Part shown: positions 1 through 9,349 of the stretch, piece by piece
How positions within the stretch are numbered: the stretch's first letter is position 1
Layout of the letters: every line of letters starts with the position of its first letter
Assembly (NCBI GenBank): GCA_963169105.1
Contig: OY720637.1
Location: 30,127,925 to 30,191,924, forward strand
DNA: 64,000 nt
Source of the DNA: Ceriagrion tenellum
Lineage: Eukaryota > Arthropoda > Insecta > Odonata > Coenagrionidae
Direction: 5' to 3'
Notes under the pieces: model-generated
Told to the model about the DNA's origin: nothing
Seen by the model: the letters and a program-made list of their open reading frames with translations, nothing else
The model's database searches: none
Program-made: the position numbers and the translations under genes

Positions 1-330
1 GGTGTGGAGGTGGATGAAGGAGGTTCGGTGGACGGAGACCAGGACAAACGTGGAAGTGCTTGGTATGTTGGGGAGGAAAGGAAGCTTTTTGATGAGATCA
101 CGAGGAGGCAGGTTTAATGGCCGGAAGGGGTGATGAGAGGCGACGGTATGCTGAAGGTCTTGATGAAGGGGAGGCTGTCGGGCAAGCGGGGAAGGGGAAG
201 AAAGAGAATCGGTTTTATAGGCAGGATGAAGAAGGATAGGACTTACGCCGAGATGAAGAAAGAAACGTAATAGGTTGATAGCTGGAGGATCCGGAGGATG
301 CTGACTGACTCCTATATAAGTTTACCCTAA
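1..330 (+). pseudogene. LINE-A C-terminal fragment (dead non-LTR retrotransposon)
   Basis: The window opens inside the 3' end of a non-LTR retrotransposon. From base 2 the plus strand reads VWRWMKEVRWTETRTN, the post-RT tail typical of endonuclease/reverse-transcriptase proteins. The frame then breaks by shifts and stops. It resumes near 180 as GKRGRGRKR followed by FIGRMKKDRTYAEMKKE and a stop at 268-270. The same tail recurs at about ten other places here, so it is a high-copy family. No reverse transcriptase core or endonuclease is present. The product would have been the C-terminal, nucleic-acid-binding part of the retrotransposon polyprotein. It is decayed and not a working gene. Clade cannot be fixed from this piece. 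Confidence 0.85.
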
Positions 331-1012
331 CCGGTAGATTTCTCCATAATAAGTTATACAATCCTTCTTACAACTGTCCCGATCAAAAACTTCAACTTTG
401 GTTTTGAAATGCACGAGTTTATGATTTCATCATTTGACTGTACATTGTTCTCTTACTTCTTAGTTTTGGTGCTAAGCTCTATCTCCGTATCACCTTTTCT
501 CAGTTTACATTATAAGTTCTTTAACATTTAAAAGAAAAGTAATAAGTTGAAGACTGGAGGATCCGGAGGATTTTGACTGAATCCTATTTAAGTCTACCCT
601 AACCGGTAGATTTCTCCATAAAAAGTTATACAATCCTTCTTACGACTCTTCCGATCAAAACTACGACTTTGGTTTCGAAATGTACGAGTTAATGATTTCT
701 TCATTGAACTTTGTTCTCTTGCTTCATAGTTTTCGTGCGAAGCTCTTGTCTCCGTCTCACCTTTTCTCAGCTTACATTATAGGTTCTTTAGCATTTAAAA
801 GAAATGTAATAGGTTGATGACCGGAGGATCCGGAGGATTTTGACTTGACTCCTATTCAAGTCTACCCTAACCGGTAGATTTCTCCGTAAAACGTAGTATA
901 TTCCTTCTTACGACTCTCCCGATCAAAACTACAACTTTGGTTTTGAAATGTACGACTTAATAATTTCTTCATTGGACTGTATGTGCTCTTGCTTAATAGT
1001 TTTCGTGCGAAG
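271..1012 (+). repeat. Tandem ~270-bp 3'-UTR repeats of LINE-A (2.7 copies)
   Basis: The 3' untranslated region of the LINE is present about 2.7 times head to tail. The landmark GGAGGATCCGGAGGA starts at 284, 556 and 823, giving spacings of 272 and 267 bp. Each unit also carries ACCCTAACCGGTAGATTTCT about 45 bases later. The third unit stops partway at a (CT)n tract. Divergence between units is modest, mostly single substitutions and small indels. Confidence 0.85.
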
Positions 1013-1026
1013 CTCTCTCTCTCTCT
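1013..1026. repeat. (CT)7 microsatellite
   Basis: A short perfect CT run forms the boundary between the LINE-A 3'-UTR array and the next element. Confidence 0.9.
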
Positions 1027-1065
1027 GATGGCACGTCACTCGCCGTATGTCCGCGGACCGCGTTA

Positions 1066-2057
1066 GGCCGGCTTCATAGGTCGGCGGCAGCGGCGGAAGT
1101 GGTGGTACTCAGCCAATGAGGACACTTCTTTAGAAATCATGACGTCAGACCGATGAGCTGTGCTATGATGGCTAGAGGGGGCCGCAAATATTCAGCCTGG
1201 CTGAATCTGGACTGCATTCTGTTGCGGCGGAAGCAGGTCGAGAAGCGGGAAAACCCACTGCCTTTCAAAAATGAATCCTCTTTGGATGATTAGCGAGCCC
1301 TTCAGTTTAAGTAAAAGATTCTATAAGCAATGCGCATAATGTTTACGATATATTTAAGATGTTAAGAGTATAATTTATAATGGCTTGCGAAAATATGATC
1401 TGGTATCCAACGGAAATAGCCTTCCTTAAGGTTATATAGCATCACTAATATACTACCGTTAACCAGAGTTTGGCTTTAATCCGCCAATTGGCAAATATTA
1501 AGGCAAAATATAAGATATCCATTCTTGATGCTGCAACCACGGGGAGAAAATTTTCAGGTTGTGGCTATTATTTATTGCATGTTCGGACAGTGGAGCTGAT
1601 CACGCATAAATGCTGATATGGCATTGCCTAACAAGTTAAACAACGACTAAATTACAAATGTTACTCGCTCGAATGTAAGAACCAAGCACAATATAATTCT
1701 TGAATTGAGTGGCAAGGCTTTTTGTCAACTCATTTCAATAAACATGTGATTCAGATTGAGGCGTTGCACTTTAGCTCGACGAATACGATTATAGTGAAAC
1801 TACTACCATCAAATAAGCATTAATAAATAATTACATACTAATCTTTAACCAAATTTATCATTATATAGCACGAATCATTCTCAAGAGTAAAAAAATGTTG
1901 GATATTCCGATGACATGCAAATACTGCAGTGACAATGTTATTGTACGCCTACCGCCTTTCATTTGTTTTCTCGCCGCCGACCTATGAAGGGTCCACCGCT
2001 ACCGGCCGCGGCGAAATCCATCGTTATCCCCGCCGCCGCCGACCTATGAAGCCGGCC
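1066..2057. mobile_element. Harbinger-like non-autonomous element, 992 bp, TTA target duplication
   Basis: The left end GGCCGGCTTCATAGGTCGGC and the right end form inverted repeats, since the right end reads GCCGACCTATGAAGCCGGCC. Both are followed by GC-rich CGGCGG-type sequence. The trinucleotide TTA flanks both sides (1063-1065 and 2058-2060). A TTA/TWA 3-bp duplication and GG-starting terminal repeats are characteristic of PIF/Harbinger transposons. The ends are GC-rich and the interior AT-rich. The right end motif CCGCCGACCTATGAAG occurs twice, near 1970 and 2036, so the right terminus is partly duplicated. No transposase frame is visible. The left interior holds a short hairpin, ATTCAGCCTGGCTGAAT. 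Confidence 0.6.
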
Positions 2058-2085
2058 TTAAGCTACATTTTCATAGACGCGTCAG

Positions 2086-2536
2086 ACGCGCACGCGCGCG
2101 AACCTACGCGTAAGAGCTTAACCTGAACCACTTCTGGGCTTCTTTTTGTCCCTCACATATTTATCCCGGAGGGCTTTCCACCGAGCCGACACATTTTTTG
2201 CTGTAAAACACAATGATATTACCACAAATACATCAACACATGTAAGCTTTGAGAATCATCGGAAATAAAAGTCGTTCTTACCTTCCACTCCAATGGATAC
2301 TCATATCTCCCTCCACGCCTTCTCCCTTAGGTTTATATCCTTGTATCGGTAGTCCTTATAATTGTACAGGTAGGTGTACCTCTCTCGAATTTCGGAGAGG
2401 ATCATTTCATCCATGGAACCTACACTTCACCTGTCAGCCATGTTTGCGATTCTACGCGTTCCACGCGTCGAAAGTTGAAAATATTTCAATTCGGGCGACG
2501 CGACTTTACGCGAATATACGCGAACTCACGCGAAGA
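2086..2536. repeat. ACGCG-rich segment with a 10-bp phased array
   Basis: ACGCG pentamers cluster at 2086-2112 and again at 2454, 2463, 2498, 2508, 2518 and 2528. The last four are exactly 10 bp apart, separated by different AT-rich pentamers. This is a striking CpG concentration in AT-rich DNA. It could be transposon subterminal repeats or a transcription-factor site array. Nothing in the sequence decides between them. Confidence 0.5.
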
Positions 2537-2539
2537 AAT

Positions 2540-2830
2540 CCGGTCTTCTGATTGGCTGAAGATCTCGCTTTCGCGTCTCTTCGTCTGAAACGTATTCATT
2601 TAAACGTACCTTTAATCCCACGTGCGACCAAACCGCCGCCCACGGCGCTACACTCAGCCTCCTCATTACTTAAAACCCTCTTCTGCCCTTCGAGCCGTAA
2701 ATGGAGTCACTCGAGTGCTCCGCGCGGCCGTCTTCCGGCAATCCCGTCTTGGGAGAACCGATGCAGTGCGAGAAGAGGGAGAGGTCTTTGTGGCGTCGGA
2801 GAAGTGAACTGAAGCTCTCACCTTTTCGTC
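2540..2830. promoter_or_regulatory. CpG-rich, promoter-like patch
   Basis: This stretch is clearly richer in G+C and CpG than its surroundings. It contains CTGATTGGCTGAAG (an inverted CCAAT box), TTTCGCG, and two initiator-like CTCAGT/CTCAGC sequences near 2655 and 2845. Short overlapping open frames in several phases look like by-products of composition. It would suit an arthropod promoter or 5' UTR, but no adjoining coding exon is seen. Confidence 0.25.
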
Positions 2831-2926
2831 TGCACTCAGTGGTTTGCAGCAATGCCGTCGTTACAGCACCCTTCGCTCTATATCTAGCGCTTTCTGATTT
2901 CTACCATCACCATCCATTTGACTTAA

Positions 2927-3476
2927 GGTAGTCCGAGCGAGATAGTTCACTAGTCATAATAGAGACCATATTCGAATTATTCGTTTGAATTTCACCAGCT
3001 GTTGGACACACCAATTATATATTGCATTATTTATGGTGCAATAATATAGTTTTATGTGACAGAAATTGTAAGTAATTAAATGAAAATATCTAAATGAGTC
3101 TTCAACTTGACTCATTTTTTTCGCGCGGTGCGTTAGAAACTCCTTCAAAACAGAAGATTTTTTGTGATACCCAAGAACCTTTTGCGGTGAAAATATGATT
3201 AATTTTCAAATATAGTTGAGAAAACATACAAACTACACACTGTTAGTTTTTTTGACGACATCCGTGTGTTAGAAATAACTCATTTAGTAAATAATGTCTC
3301 TCTGGAGTGCATGCACGTACCATTTCCCATGTAAAAGGGCTGGTATATTTTGGCAAATATCTCCAAAAGTAATGTGGTAAGGGGTATAATGTGGTATGAA
3401 TAGATGAGATATTTTTCTTTAAAATGAGACCAAATTCATTGATTTATAAGTAAAATGATTTTTCTCTCGGACTACC
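2927..3476. mobile_element. TTAA-flanked inverted-repeat element, 550 bp
   Basis: The left end TTAA-GGTAGTCCGAGCGAGA is mirrored at the right end as CTCGGACTACC-TTAA. TTAA is present at 2923-2926 and 3477-3480. TTAA duplication with short terminal inverted repeats is the signature of piggyBac-type transposition. There is no transposase, so this is a non-autonomous (MITE-like) copy. A second, inverted and partial copy lies at 10512-10840, showing a repeat family. Confidence 0.65.
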
Positions 3477-3704
3477 TTAAGCGAAGAGGCATTTTCTCCT
3501 TAAATTTGCTATCAACTACGCCAAGTTTTAAGCTTTCTTAGAATGTGTTCTAGTTTTGCGGTGATAAATTTTGTTGTCGAACCTGATGGTCCCCACTCCC
3601 TGCTCGGTTCGTTGGCTACTTATGGAAGTACGTGCTTTCATCTGCTCGGGAATCGTCGATTGTCCAATCGAACAGTCGAAATGATTTTCTAGTCATTGCG
3701 TTGA

Positions 3705-3870
3705 CAAATGATGTGGTACGAAGTCACTCGCACGGGTGCATATACACAAAGGGTTGCAATTCGCCGTAAAAATTCATTTGACTTTATCGAGACTCGAACC
3801 CGGATCTTCCAGTTGCCGGTCAGGTGTGTCAGCCAATTACACCACCAAGCCATCTTTCTTCGAGGTGAAT
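3705..3870 (-). mobile_element. tRNA-derived SINE, family S1
   Basis: Read on the minus strand, a tRNA-like head contains TGGTGGTGTAATTGGCTGAC (box A region) and CCGGGTTCGAGTCTC (box B). It continues into a body ending at ACTTCGTACCACATCATT. Further copies occur at 3972-4105 and 36745-37002. The internal box A and box B would be the RNA polymerase III promoter. The acceptor stem does not pair, so this is not a working tRNA gene. Confidence 0.7.
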
Positions 3871-3971
3871 TTCGAGGGGGGGTTTATGCGACTAGATTTT
3901 TACAATGTGCAGTGCTGTGTATAATGTGGACTTGAGGCGTGAACATATAATTCGCATAAATCCCTCTCAGA

Positions 3972-4105
3972 ATTCGCCGTGAAGGAAGATGGCTATGGGG
4001 TGTAAATGACTAACACATCTGACCAACAATTAGGATATTCGGATTAGAATCCCGGTCAAGTTAAATGATTTTTTCTTGGCAAATTTCAACCCTTGGCAGG
4101 GGAAT
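3972..4105 (+). mobile_element. tRNA-derived SINE S1, degenerate copy
   Basis: The plus strand reads a decayed head (GACTAACACATCTGACC), a damaged box B (GATTAGAATCCCGGTC), then the S1 body AAATGATTTTTTCTTGGC. It matches the copies at 3705-3870 and 36905-37002. It faces away from the neighbouring copy. Confidence 0.55.
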
Positions 4106-4640
4106 GATATTTTAGTCGGTGTATACAGTAAAAAAAAACAACGCTCGTTAGATCTTCCGAAGTGAGATCCAACGGGACAGGTTAAAAGGCAAAAATACTT
4201 ACTTACATGCGATGCGGTAGAAGACCTTAGTTCGTGGAATTTCGTCAAAACAAGAGAATTTCGTCAAAACAAGAGAACTTCGTTGTTCCCCAATTTAATT
4301 TGTATTTCACATTTAATGTATTAAAATTTATGTTGATTTACACCCTATTTTGGTGTAATTTACGTTTGACGCGTTTTGATTTGTGTCACGTATTCCTCTG
4401 GGACAGTATCAATGATGCAAGATCAACGTATATTTGCTTAATTTCTGTGAACCCTGTGTAGACTTTGTGATATCGGTTTTGTAATGAACGACTGGTGCAA
4501 TTTGATACCTATCTCAGATACCGCCGCAGGTTCATCGGTGTCGTTTAAGCGCGAGGAACGTGATTTGGGACGCGGTCGAAGTTGGGTAAATATTTTTGTT
4601 TACGTTTGTCTCCATGGTGGCGCATAATATTTCGCTGCTT
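4106..4640. other. Unassigned; contains a 21-bp tandem duplication
   Basis: No gene or element is recognised. At about 4235-4277 the sequence TTCGTCAAAACAAGAGAA occurs twice in tandem. Confidence 0.5.
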
Positions 4641-4935
4641 GTTTCCGAGTTTAGCTATGTGTGAAGGTCGAAGTAACGGTTTTTTTCGGGAGAGTTTTTT
4701 TCTTTACGGCAGCGCGGGCCTAGGACGCATTTGGCGGTGCATGGCGATGGTGCTCAGCTCGTGCTGCGCCATCTCCCCTTCCATTTGCCTCTGCAATCCG
4801 TCGTGCAGCAAATTCCAGTCGAGCGAATGTATAATTAATTGCGCGCGGAGCTAGTCGGAGCAAGCGACGTAGAGATATGCGCGCGAGGGCGGCGGGACGT
4901 GAGAGAATGCGCTCTTCATCTGTCATTTTTAGCAT
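4640..4935. promoter_or_regulatory. CpG-rich patch, possible promoter/first-exon region
   Basis: A local CpG and G+C maximum (GCGCGCGG, GCGCGCGAGGGCGGCGGGACG) sits in AT-rich surroundings. It is flanked by a minus-strand open frame with coding-like codon use (4704-4850) and, 30 bases further on, a strong plus-strand acceptor and microexon candidate (4966-4989). This is the best host-gene candidate area of the left half. Confidence 0.3.
4704..4850 (-). CDS. Possible 48-codon terminal coding exon (minus), unrecognised
   Basis: On the minus strand an open frame runs from CTC at 4850 to a TAA at 4704-4706. It is preceded directly by an in-frame TAG that also ends a pyrimidine-rich stretch, so it could be a splice acceptor (CTCCGACTAG/CTC). 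The peptide is hydrophilic and protein-like, for example QRQMEGEMAQHELSTIAMH, ending RPRPALP. Most third codon positions are G or C, unlike the AT-rich surroundings. The overlapping plus-strand frame is Cys/Ser-rich, as expected of an antisense shadow. I do not recognise the family. It may equally be a chance frame in a CpG patch. Confidence 0.25.
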   Translation of the reverse strand, partial: LRAQLIIHSLDWNLLHDGLQRQMEGEMAQHELSTIAMHRQMRPRPALP

Positions 4936-4965
4936 CCTAAAGTGGCGTCTTTTTTTTCTATTCAG

Positions 4966-4989
4966 GCGCCTGCCTCATCCGTCTCTAAG
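4966..4989 (+). other. Candidate 24-nt microexon
   Basis: A textbook acceptor (eight T's, then CTATTCAG) ends at 4965. It is followed by 24 bases (eight codons, frame-neutral) ending in CTAAG and a consensus donor GTATGT at 4990. In one phase the exon would encode APASSVSK. All signals are on the plus strand, just downstream of the CpG-rich patch. Chance occurrence is possible. Confidence 0.3.
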
Positions 4990-4999
4990 GTATGTACGT

Positions 5000-5985
5000 T
5001 AGTGTCTCGTCCTAATTGGGTTCTAGCCGAGTGGTAAGTTTTTTTTTAAATTTAGCTTGCTCCTTCACCTAGTGCTCCCAATTTCATCTTTTGGTTTTCT
5101 GGAATGGGCGACGTTGCGAATAATAATAGAGAAACATTAGCCAATGAAATGCCGAGCTCTGGTGTGGTAATTAAAATGAGTCGTGAAGTGCTAGAAAACG
5201 AAGGGGAGTCAGAAATAAATATTTTGATTTTGTGGAAATTTTTAATTCCGCGGAGCGTGATATCGCTGCTGAAAACTTTAAAATCCATCCCCTTTAAGAC
5301 TTAACGCACAGCGCGTTCATGTGATCACTTCCTTGTAAAACAAAACGTTTGTTTTAAGTGTTCTGTAGCAATTTAGTGTGAAAGTTTCAGCATTTTGCGT
5401 CTCTTACTTATATTTATTCGCTGTTTAACTGGAAAAATTTTTTACATTCTCTGAACGGTTTTTATGACTCCCGATTCTTGCAATAATTTAATTGACTCAT
5501 TCATCTTGATACACATTGATTTCAAAAGGGTTTTCATGGGATTTATTTTACTATTAAAATTATAGTGACCCGATGATGTATTTTTTGCTAATGAGCGTTA
5601 GCTCTTTCGGATTACTGGAGATTTGAGCTGGTGTAGAATGATGGCATTATTCACTATCATTATGCTTCGCGTTTTCTTATATTAAGGGCTAAACCAGCTC
5701 TTAATCTTTTCCTATTTTTAAGCTTACCTCGGGTCTTTTTACTCCCTGTCTCTCTCTTGTTTTACGTTCATTTTCAACTAATACCTTGTGGAGAAACAGC
5801 ATTGCTTATCTTCCGAGTCAGCTAAAATTTTATTAATAAACATTTAGCTTTAAGAATGTAATTAACTTAAATTAAAAACTTGAAGTAATAATAATATCAA
5901 TTTTTCAAGGAGGCGCAAAATTAACATTTAAATATTGTTTAATCATAAATTGAGTAAAGTTTTTCTGGAATAAAGGCTGTGAGGA
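5000..5985 (+). other. Unassigned AT-rich stretch with a 66-codon open frame
   Basis: No transposon is recognised. The only item of note is a plus-strand frame from ATG 5104 to the stop at 5302-5304. Its first half is hydrophilic (NNNRETLANEMPSSGVVIKM) and it lies behind an acceptor-like TCCTTCACCTAG at about 5071. It could belong with the microexon at 4966-4989, but no convincing donor follows. The rest is low-complexity A/T sequence. Confidence 0.2.
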
Positions 5986-5989
5986 TGGC

Positions 5990-6575
5990 TGTAAAAATTG
6001 GAGGGCATATTTTGGTGCGATTTGAATGTTTTGAACATCATGAGCGTAGTACCAGCGACTGGGTCGGAAGAAGTGCAACACATCAAGCGGAGAATAGTCA
6101 AGCTAAGGGGTCTTTCATGGGACAAAGACAACTGCTGTGCTCAAAAAGATAGGACTACACACCAGGAAACAGTATGTGAAAACATTCGTGTTGATCATGA
6201 TACTCAACGGGTCGGAAGCTTGGATCATTGGAAAAGCTGACCAGAAAGGACGAGAAACCTTCGAAACCTGGTGCTGGAGGAGGATTCTGAAGATAAAATG
6301 GACGGACAAAATAAGAAATGATGAAGTGTACAGAAGAGTAGAAGAGGAAAGGACCATATGGAAAAGGAACATATAGAACCAGATGCATTGGACACACCCT
6401 GACACTCAATGGGTTGGTGAAGAACATAATTGAAGGTAAAATAGAGGGAAAAGACCCCAGAGGAAGACCCAGGAATAAGTTGATGGACCAAATACAGAGG
6501 AAAATATTTAGAAAGAGAAGCCAGGAGTTATGGGAATTAGATTGGGAAGAATGGAGGGCTTCAGTCAACCAATCT
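5990..6575 (+). pseudogene. LINE-B C-terminal fragment
   Basis: Plus-strand frames give GRETFETWCWRRILKIKWTD, then (shifted) EGKIEGK-like and RGRPRNK-like segments and a final WEEWRASVNQS. This is the typical end of a non-LTR retrotransposon polyprotein after the reverse transcriptase. An upstream piece (KQYVKTFVLIMILNGSEAW) corresponds to the segment just after the RT thumb. Several frameshifts make it dead. Another copy lies at 48820-49050. The 3' end (CCAATC, then ATTGAAC) is shared with the composite SINEs at 13672 and 41335. Confidence 0.8.
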
Positions 6576-6579
6576 TAGA

Positions 6580-7870
6580 ATTGAACATCTAAAGGATATG
6601 AACGTAGTGGCAATAGTATTAAGAAAGATTTGTTTGTGGAAGTAACGTTCAGTCACAGGAGGGCGCTGAAGATGGGGGTCTTGGAAATGGAATCCAAAGA
6701 AAAATTTGGAGAAGCAATAATTATACCCTTGGCGTTGCATTTTGAGACACGTGTATATATTAAAAATATCCACATGCCATAGAATAATGAACGCTCTGTG
6801 TACAGGATAGGAGAAAAATATTTACGTTTAACTGGTGGTTGCGTGCGCTGTGGCCAAGGCATCGAGTTCATTAATTCTTTTGACACCGTGTTTTTATCTC
6901 TATGGCCGTAAATGTGCGCATAATATGGGGTTGTGGAATGAAGACGGTCTTCTTAAATTGCGCACAAAATTGTTGTGCTTCTTTGCCATTTCCGGACCTT
7001 ATTGTGGGTAGTAATTTTTTTATGAGTGTACTTCGCCGCCTCTGTCGGCATTCCTAGGAGTTCCTCCTAGTGATACTTGTATCCATTGATTTTTTTTTAC
7101 GGATAATGTAATCTTTGGGCAATTTTGACTTGAGATATTTGTACAACTATTTTGGCCGCAATGAAATATAGAAATTAAATTCTATTTAAATGAATTAGAT
7201 TTTGTCTTATCCCTGCAACTTGTCGATGCTCAATTTCTTTTACCTGAAATCGGTTGACCTCCTCAAATAAAATAATTTGATTAATAATAAAACTATGGTG
7301 CGTTATTAAAAAAATTACTTCAGAAAGGAGTTTTCATATTTCACTTACGCTGTGCTGATTTTAGTAGTTGTCCACTACTTATTATCATTATATCCGTCTG
7401 AAAAATGTTTTGGAGGGTCCATGGAGATCTGACATAAGAGTTAGCCGTGGGAATCTATTGATTGTGCTTTTCACGACTACATTCCTTCTCCTAATGCCGG
7501 ATGCTGAGTTATTTTCAGACTGACAGATTTGAATTATTCTATTAATTTCCGTTTTGAGATATTTGTGCGTCTATGTATAGAAGGTTACAGAACGGAAATC
7601 GATTCGTTTTCCGGTGCTGGTGATGTTGCCATTTATCTTGCATTGATTTTTGCGTCAGTCGTGGACCCCGTTTTAAGAGGAATTTAATGTTCCATGGGGC
7701 GGGTTTTGCCGATAAAAATTGGAGAGTGCTGAAGTGTTTGCAATATTGCCCGGAAAGATGCATGAATTTGCTATGACACGTTTTGTTCATTTTTCGGCGT
7801 ACGTCGTTAAATTCAGAGTCTTCTTTTATCATTTCCGTTTTGATGATGTTCTAATTCTTTTTTCAAATTC
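6580..7870. other. Unassigned AT-rich DNA
   Basis: No recognisable gene, repeat boundary or RNA was found. Open frames on both strands are short and overlap each other. Confidence 0.5.
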
Positions 7871-7877
7871 GTGTTTA

Positions 7878-7960
7878 CACGATACATCTACATCTACGTC
7901 ATTCCCTGCAAGCAACCCAAAGGGTGTGTGGCAGGGAGTGCTTCCACACCAGGCTTTAAA
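7878..7960 (-). repeat. CR1-like 3' hairpin tail, solitary copy
   Basis: On the minus strand it reads CTGGTGTGGAAGCACTCCC..., then GCAGGGAATGACGTAGATG with a GTAGATGTAGA-type tail. It matches the 3' hairpin and tail of the CR1-like elements at 53226 and 61745. Only the extreme 3' end is present, as expected of severe 5' truncation. Confidence 0.55.
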
Positions 7961-7964
7961 TTTT

Positions 7965-8545
7965 TTTTAAATGAGGTAGCTGTGGGGTGTGTGAATATCA
8001 AGTCATTATTCGGCACTTGTAATCATATTGACGAAGTCACTTGAGCTGTGTCCAATTATTTATTATGACTACCAATTATTGGAAATGAATCTCTCAGTTT
8101 TTTCATGTTATAGCCGACATTTTGACTATTTTATGTAATTTCTACCGCTCATTTTGCTAAATCAGTCTTCTCATGTGTTCAGCCCTCACAGTTCACGATA
8201 CTCAACCTCACCGAGATTTTTGATTATCTACCTTCTGAAATATTGAAAAGTGGTACCAGTTAGACTATTATTTAATTGCTATCGCGGGTGCAATATTCCG
8301 CCTTGATTTTGCTTCGATGAGAGAATTGAAGGCGTGCATAAACGCATTCATTTTTGTCATTATTCAGAAATCATTGTCAAACGGACGTGATCATTTTTAG
8401 CTTAATACATTTCTGAATGTCATGCTTATTTATTATCAGCAAGAGTCATTTGTTTTACCACCTCATTTTTGGCTGAAGCCGTGACTATTTCAAATGATTC
8501 GATTTGGTCCTTCATGGCGTAGTTCTTGTTTCTGTGAATCACACC
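7965..8545. other. Unassigned AT-rich DNA
   Basis: Nothing recognisable was found between the hairpin tail and the mariner element. Confidence 0.5.
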
Positions 8546-8551
8546 CTCATA

Positions 8552-9318
8552 CGAGGCGTGTTATTTAAATAATGCCGTTTTGAAATTCGGCCACTGTAGT
8601 GCTGCGGTCAGCATTTTGCGGATGCGCGCTGAATATCCACATCTGTTAGGAAGCCACAGACGCCTTTACGGCAACATTCGACTGTGTTTACATTTGTTTG
8701 TGAGTACTTGAAATGCCTCCGCCGATTGAGAATCCCACCGACCTTGAAATACGAGCTGTGATTCGTTTTCTCGGTGTTATAGACGTGAAGGCGACTTAAA
8801 TTCATCGTCAGATCAATAAAGTTTTTGGAAAAAAATATTATGAGCGTTGGAATGATACGGAACTGCGCCGTGCAATCCAAAACAAAAGGCGTGGCATGCT
8901 GAGTAAGGGGATCGTTTTTCTCCATGACAATGCCCGTCCTCACACGGCTAATCAAACTCAAGATCTCATCGGATCATTTGGCTGGGAACAACTTAATCAC
9001 CCTCCGTACAGTCCCGACTTGCGCCCAGTGACTACCACCTGTTTTTGCATTTGAAGATGCATCTTGGTGGTCAGCGCCTCGACGACGATGATGAGGTCAA
9101 AGCAACCGTGTTGCAGTGATTGTCAAATCAGGCGGCAGACTTGAGGCTAGGGATGGGATTCAAAAGCTGGTTCTACGATGCGATGAGTGCCTTAATGTTA
9201 GAGGAAATTATGTAGAAAAATAGGATAAAGTACAGGTTTTCATATAAAAATAAAATTGTCTTGGGAAGTATACTCGTTTTTTATTTCAAAACGGTACTTA
9301 CTTAAAAAACACGCCTCG
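8552..9318 (+). pseudogene. Internally deleted mariner element (transposase pseudogene)
   Basis: TA dinucleotides (8550-8551 and 9319-9320) flank inverted ends CGAGGCGTGTTATTTAAAT and its counterpart AAGTAAAAAACACGCCTCG-like right end. Inside, ATG 8713 starts a transposase-like N-terminus (MPPPIENPTDLEIRAVIRFL) stopped by TAA at 8797. After a large deletion the catalytic end appears: FLHDNARPHTA, then HPPYSPDL. One missing base near 9021 shifts the frame, after which SDYHLF, carrying the last Asp of the mariner DD34D triad, is read. Another stop (TGA for Trp) follows. At 767 bp it is far shorter than the usual ~1.3 kb. It can make no active transposase but could be moved in trans. Confidence 0.92.
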
Positions 9319-9349
9319 TAAGAAACGCTTTTCGACCTAATATATTTTT

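Noticed and set aside
6155..6568. 137-codon minus-strand frame
   Set aside because: It is the antisense shadow of the LINE-B C-terminus on the plus strand.
8608..8961. 117-codon minus-strand frame
   Set aside because: Antisense of the mariner transposase relic.
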